Shown: piece after piece, positions 62,924 through 64,000 of the stretch
How positions within the stretch are numbered: position 1 is the stretch's first letter
Layout: the number at the start of each line of letters is the position of its first letter
NCBI RefSeq assembly: GCF_000023945.1
Contig: NC_013158.1
Coordinates: forward strand, 868,001-932,000
Reading direction: 5' to 3'
DNA length: 64,000 bases
Source: Halorhabdus utahensis DSM 12940
Lineage (GTDB): Archaea; Halobacteriota; Halobacteria; Halobacteriales; Haloarculaceae
The notes under the pieces: model-generated
Database searches by the model: none
What the model saw: the letters and a program-made list of their open reading frames with translations, nothing else
Told to the model about the DNA's origin: nothing
Position numbers and translations under genes: made by a program

Positions 62924-63549
62924 GGTTCGTCGTCGGGTTCACGTTCGGCATCGTCATCTGCGTCGGAAGCCGAATCGGTTCCTGTGTTGGCCGCCTCGGA
63001 AGCCGAATCGTCACCACTGGAGTCGGCGATCCGGATCGCCATCTCCAGTTCGAAACTCTCGGTGTTTCGGATCTCGAAGCCGACTTTCTGGTAGAGCCCG
63101 ATGGCGGGTTCGTTCCAGCGCTCGACCGTCAACCAGACGCGATCGATGCCGCTGTCTTTGCCGTAACCGAGCAGCGTCTGGAGTAACTCCGTGCCGATAC
63201 CCGCCGACTGGTGACTGCCGAGGACGAAAATCGCCAGTTCGGATGCTCCCTCCTCGTCCGGGACTAGCATTGCATGGCCGACGGCATCACCGTCGTGCCA
63301 GGCGATCGTGTTCAGGCAGTCAGGCTCGAAGACGCGTTCGAGCCATCGCCGGATCGACTCCTCGCCGACCGGCGGGATGCCCTGGGCCCGGTCCTCCGAG
63401 TCGAACGCCTTGTACATCTCGACGAGTGCCTCTCGATCGTCGTCGGCGACCCGGACCACGATCTCCCGACCGATGCCGTCGATGAACCGATGTGGCGGAG
63501 TCGGAAACGGCCCGGATATCTCCGCCGGGTAGGATCGATCTCCGTTCAT
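62920..63549 (-). CDS. GNAT family N-acetyltransferase
   Basis: The 209-residue GNAT enzyme has the acetyl-CoA loop in LGSHQSAGIGTELLQTLLGYG (Q/R-x-x-G-x-G/A) and the fourth-motif LYQKVGFEI. The C-terminal about 35 residues are a repetitive Asp/Ser/Glu-rich tail, probably disordered. The target of acetylation is unknown. It is the second gene after the small universal stress gene, with a four-base overlap. Confidence 0.88.
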   Translation of the reverse strand: MNGDRSYPAEISGPFPTPPHRFIDGIGREIVVRVADDDREALVEMYKAFDSEDRAQGIPPVGEESIRRWLERVFEPDCLNTIAWHDGDAVGHAMLVPDEEGASELAIFVLGSHQSAGIGTELLQTLLGYGKDSGIDRVWLTVERWNEPAIGLYQKVGFEIRNTESFELEMAIRIADSSGDDSASEAANTGTDSASDADDDAEREPDDEP

Positions 63550-63914
63550 CGGATGAGTGTCACCGGGGTTTCGGCGTTGAGTATCACGAACTCGGCGATG
63601 GATCCGAGCTGGATCTTCCCGAGAGGACTCCGCTGGCCGCCACCGATCACCAGTCTGTCGAAGTCCCCCTCGTCGGCCAGCCCGACGAGGTCACCGGCTG
63701 GATGGCCCGACAGACGATGGATCTCCGCATCCACGCCGGCCGAGTCGAGAACGTCACGGACGTCGGACTCGATCTCGGTCGTCGTCGCGTCGACGTCTTC
63801 GGCGTCGAAGATCGCCACCGCCAGCTCGTCGCCAGTTTCCTGCACCCGCTCGACGGTGTCCTCGAGCGCGCGTCGGGAGCGTTCACTCCCGCCGACTCCC
63901 AACAGGATTTTCAT
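63546..63914 (-). CDS. short universal stress protein
   Basis: The 122-residue USP-like protein starts MKILLGVGGSERSRRALE and keeps the ATP-binding loop GGGQRSPLGKIQLGSIAEFVI. It is shorter than the usual 140-150 residues, missing part of the middle. It forms a coupled operon with the GNAT gene and is probably leaderless. Confidence 0.85.
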   Translation of the reverse strand: MKILLGVGGSERSRRALEDTVERVQETGDELAVAIFDAEDVDATTTEIESDVRDVLDSAGVDAEIHRLSGHPAGDLVGLADEGDFDRLVIGGGQRSPLGKIQLGSIAEFVILNAETPVTLIR

Positions 63915-63935
63915 ATGTCTCCCATTGGGGTAGCG

Positions 63936-63945
63936 CCTAAAAAGT
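63936..63945 (-). promoter_or_regulatory. TATA-like box of the short universal stress gene
   Basis: ACTTTTTAGG on the minus strand is centred 27 bp before ATG 63914. Confidence 0.6.
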
Positions 63946-64000
63946 CTCTGTTCCTCGGTACACGTCCCGGCAGGGTTTGCCAGAGATTTCCGGCGACATA

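Noticed and set aside
1-64000. CRISPR arrays, insertion sequences, integrase or att sites
   Set aside because: No regularly spaced repeats, no transposase or integrase domains and no tRNA-flanked direct repeats were seen; the window looks like stable chromosomal backbone.

Overview
The window comes from a haloarchaeon (class Halobacteria). The evidence is high GC with strongly GC-biased third positions, very acidic proteins, archaeal-type genes (S6e, S8e, CarS, RadB, CheF, the archaellum set), TATA-like boxes about 27 bp before start codons with many leaderless genes, and Tat/lipobox export of PstS. The genus cannot be fixed from the sequence. A cytoplasmic glycoside-hydrolase-like gene would fit a sugar-using lineage such as Halorhabdus, but that is only a guess. 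I see no insertion sequence, CRISPR array, rRNA or convincing tRNA.

Positions 1-20 kb hold housekeeping and accessory genes. These include a NifU-like protein, PanE, LarC, an ABC exporter pair, an RNase H-fold protein divergent from radB, and a broken methyltransferase gene followed by three hairpins. Then comes the phosphate uptake operon pstS-pstC-pstA-pstB-phoU on the minus strand, with an unusually long PstA. An AbrB-PhoU fusion gene is transcribed divergently from it. A Bat-type HTH protein, an alpha/beta hydrolase, rps8e, a ferredoxin and a DUF2240 gene follow.

Positions 19-34 kb hold metabolism: a CNNM/CBS transporter, a HAD phosphatase, pyrF, carS (lipid synthesis), hemC-hemD (tetrapyrroles), a histidine-kinase-like protein lacking its phospho-acceptor His, a clan GH-A protein, a RecJ/GAN-type DHH protein, a cysteine synthase/cystathionine gamma-synthase operon, and a squalene/phytoene synthase.

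Positions 34-60 kb form a motility and chemotaxis island: cheC, a CopD-like membrane gene, rps6e, two cheF genes, a HEAT-repeat gene, cheR, cheA and cheB (one minus-strand operon); then cheW, a KaiC-like ATPase, an HTH regulator with a small membrane partner, two near-identical archaellins, three uncharacterised genes, cheY, a double-domain cheC, cheD, and arlCE-F-G-H-I-J. CheA/CheW/CheY/CheB/CheR/CheC/CheD process receptor signals, CheF proteins connect CheY to the archaellum, and the Arl proteins build and turn the filament. No methyl-accepting transducer and no prepilin peptidase gene lies in the window.

Positions 60-64 kb hold small conserved proteins, a second DHH phosphoesterase, three universal stress proteins and a GNAT acetyltransferase. 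The points most worth following up are the His-less kinase, the three-gene block between archaellins and cheY, the archaellins without N-glycosylation sequons, the extended PstA, and the decayed methyltransferase.
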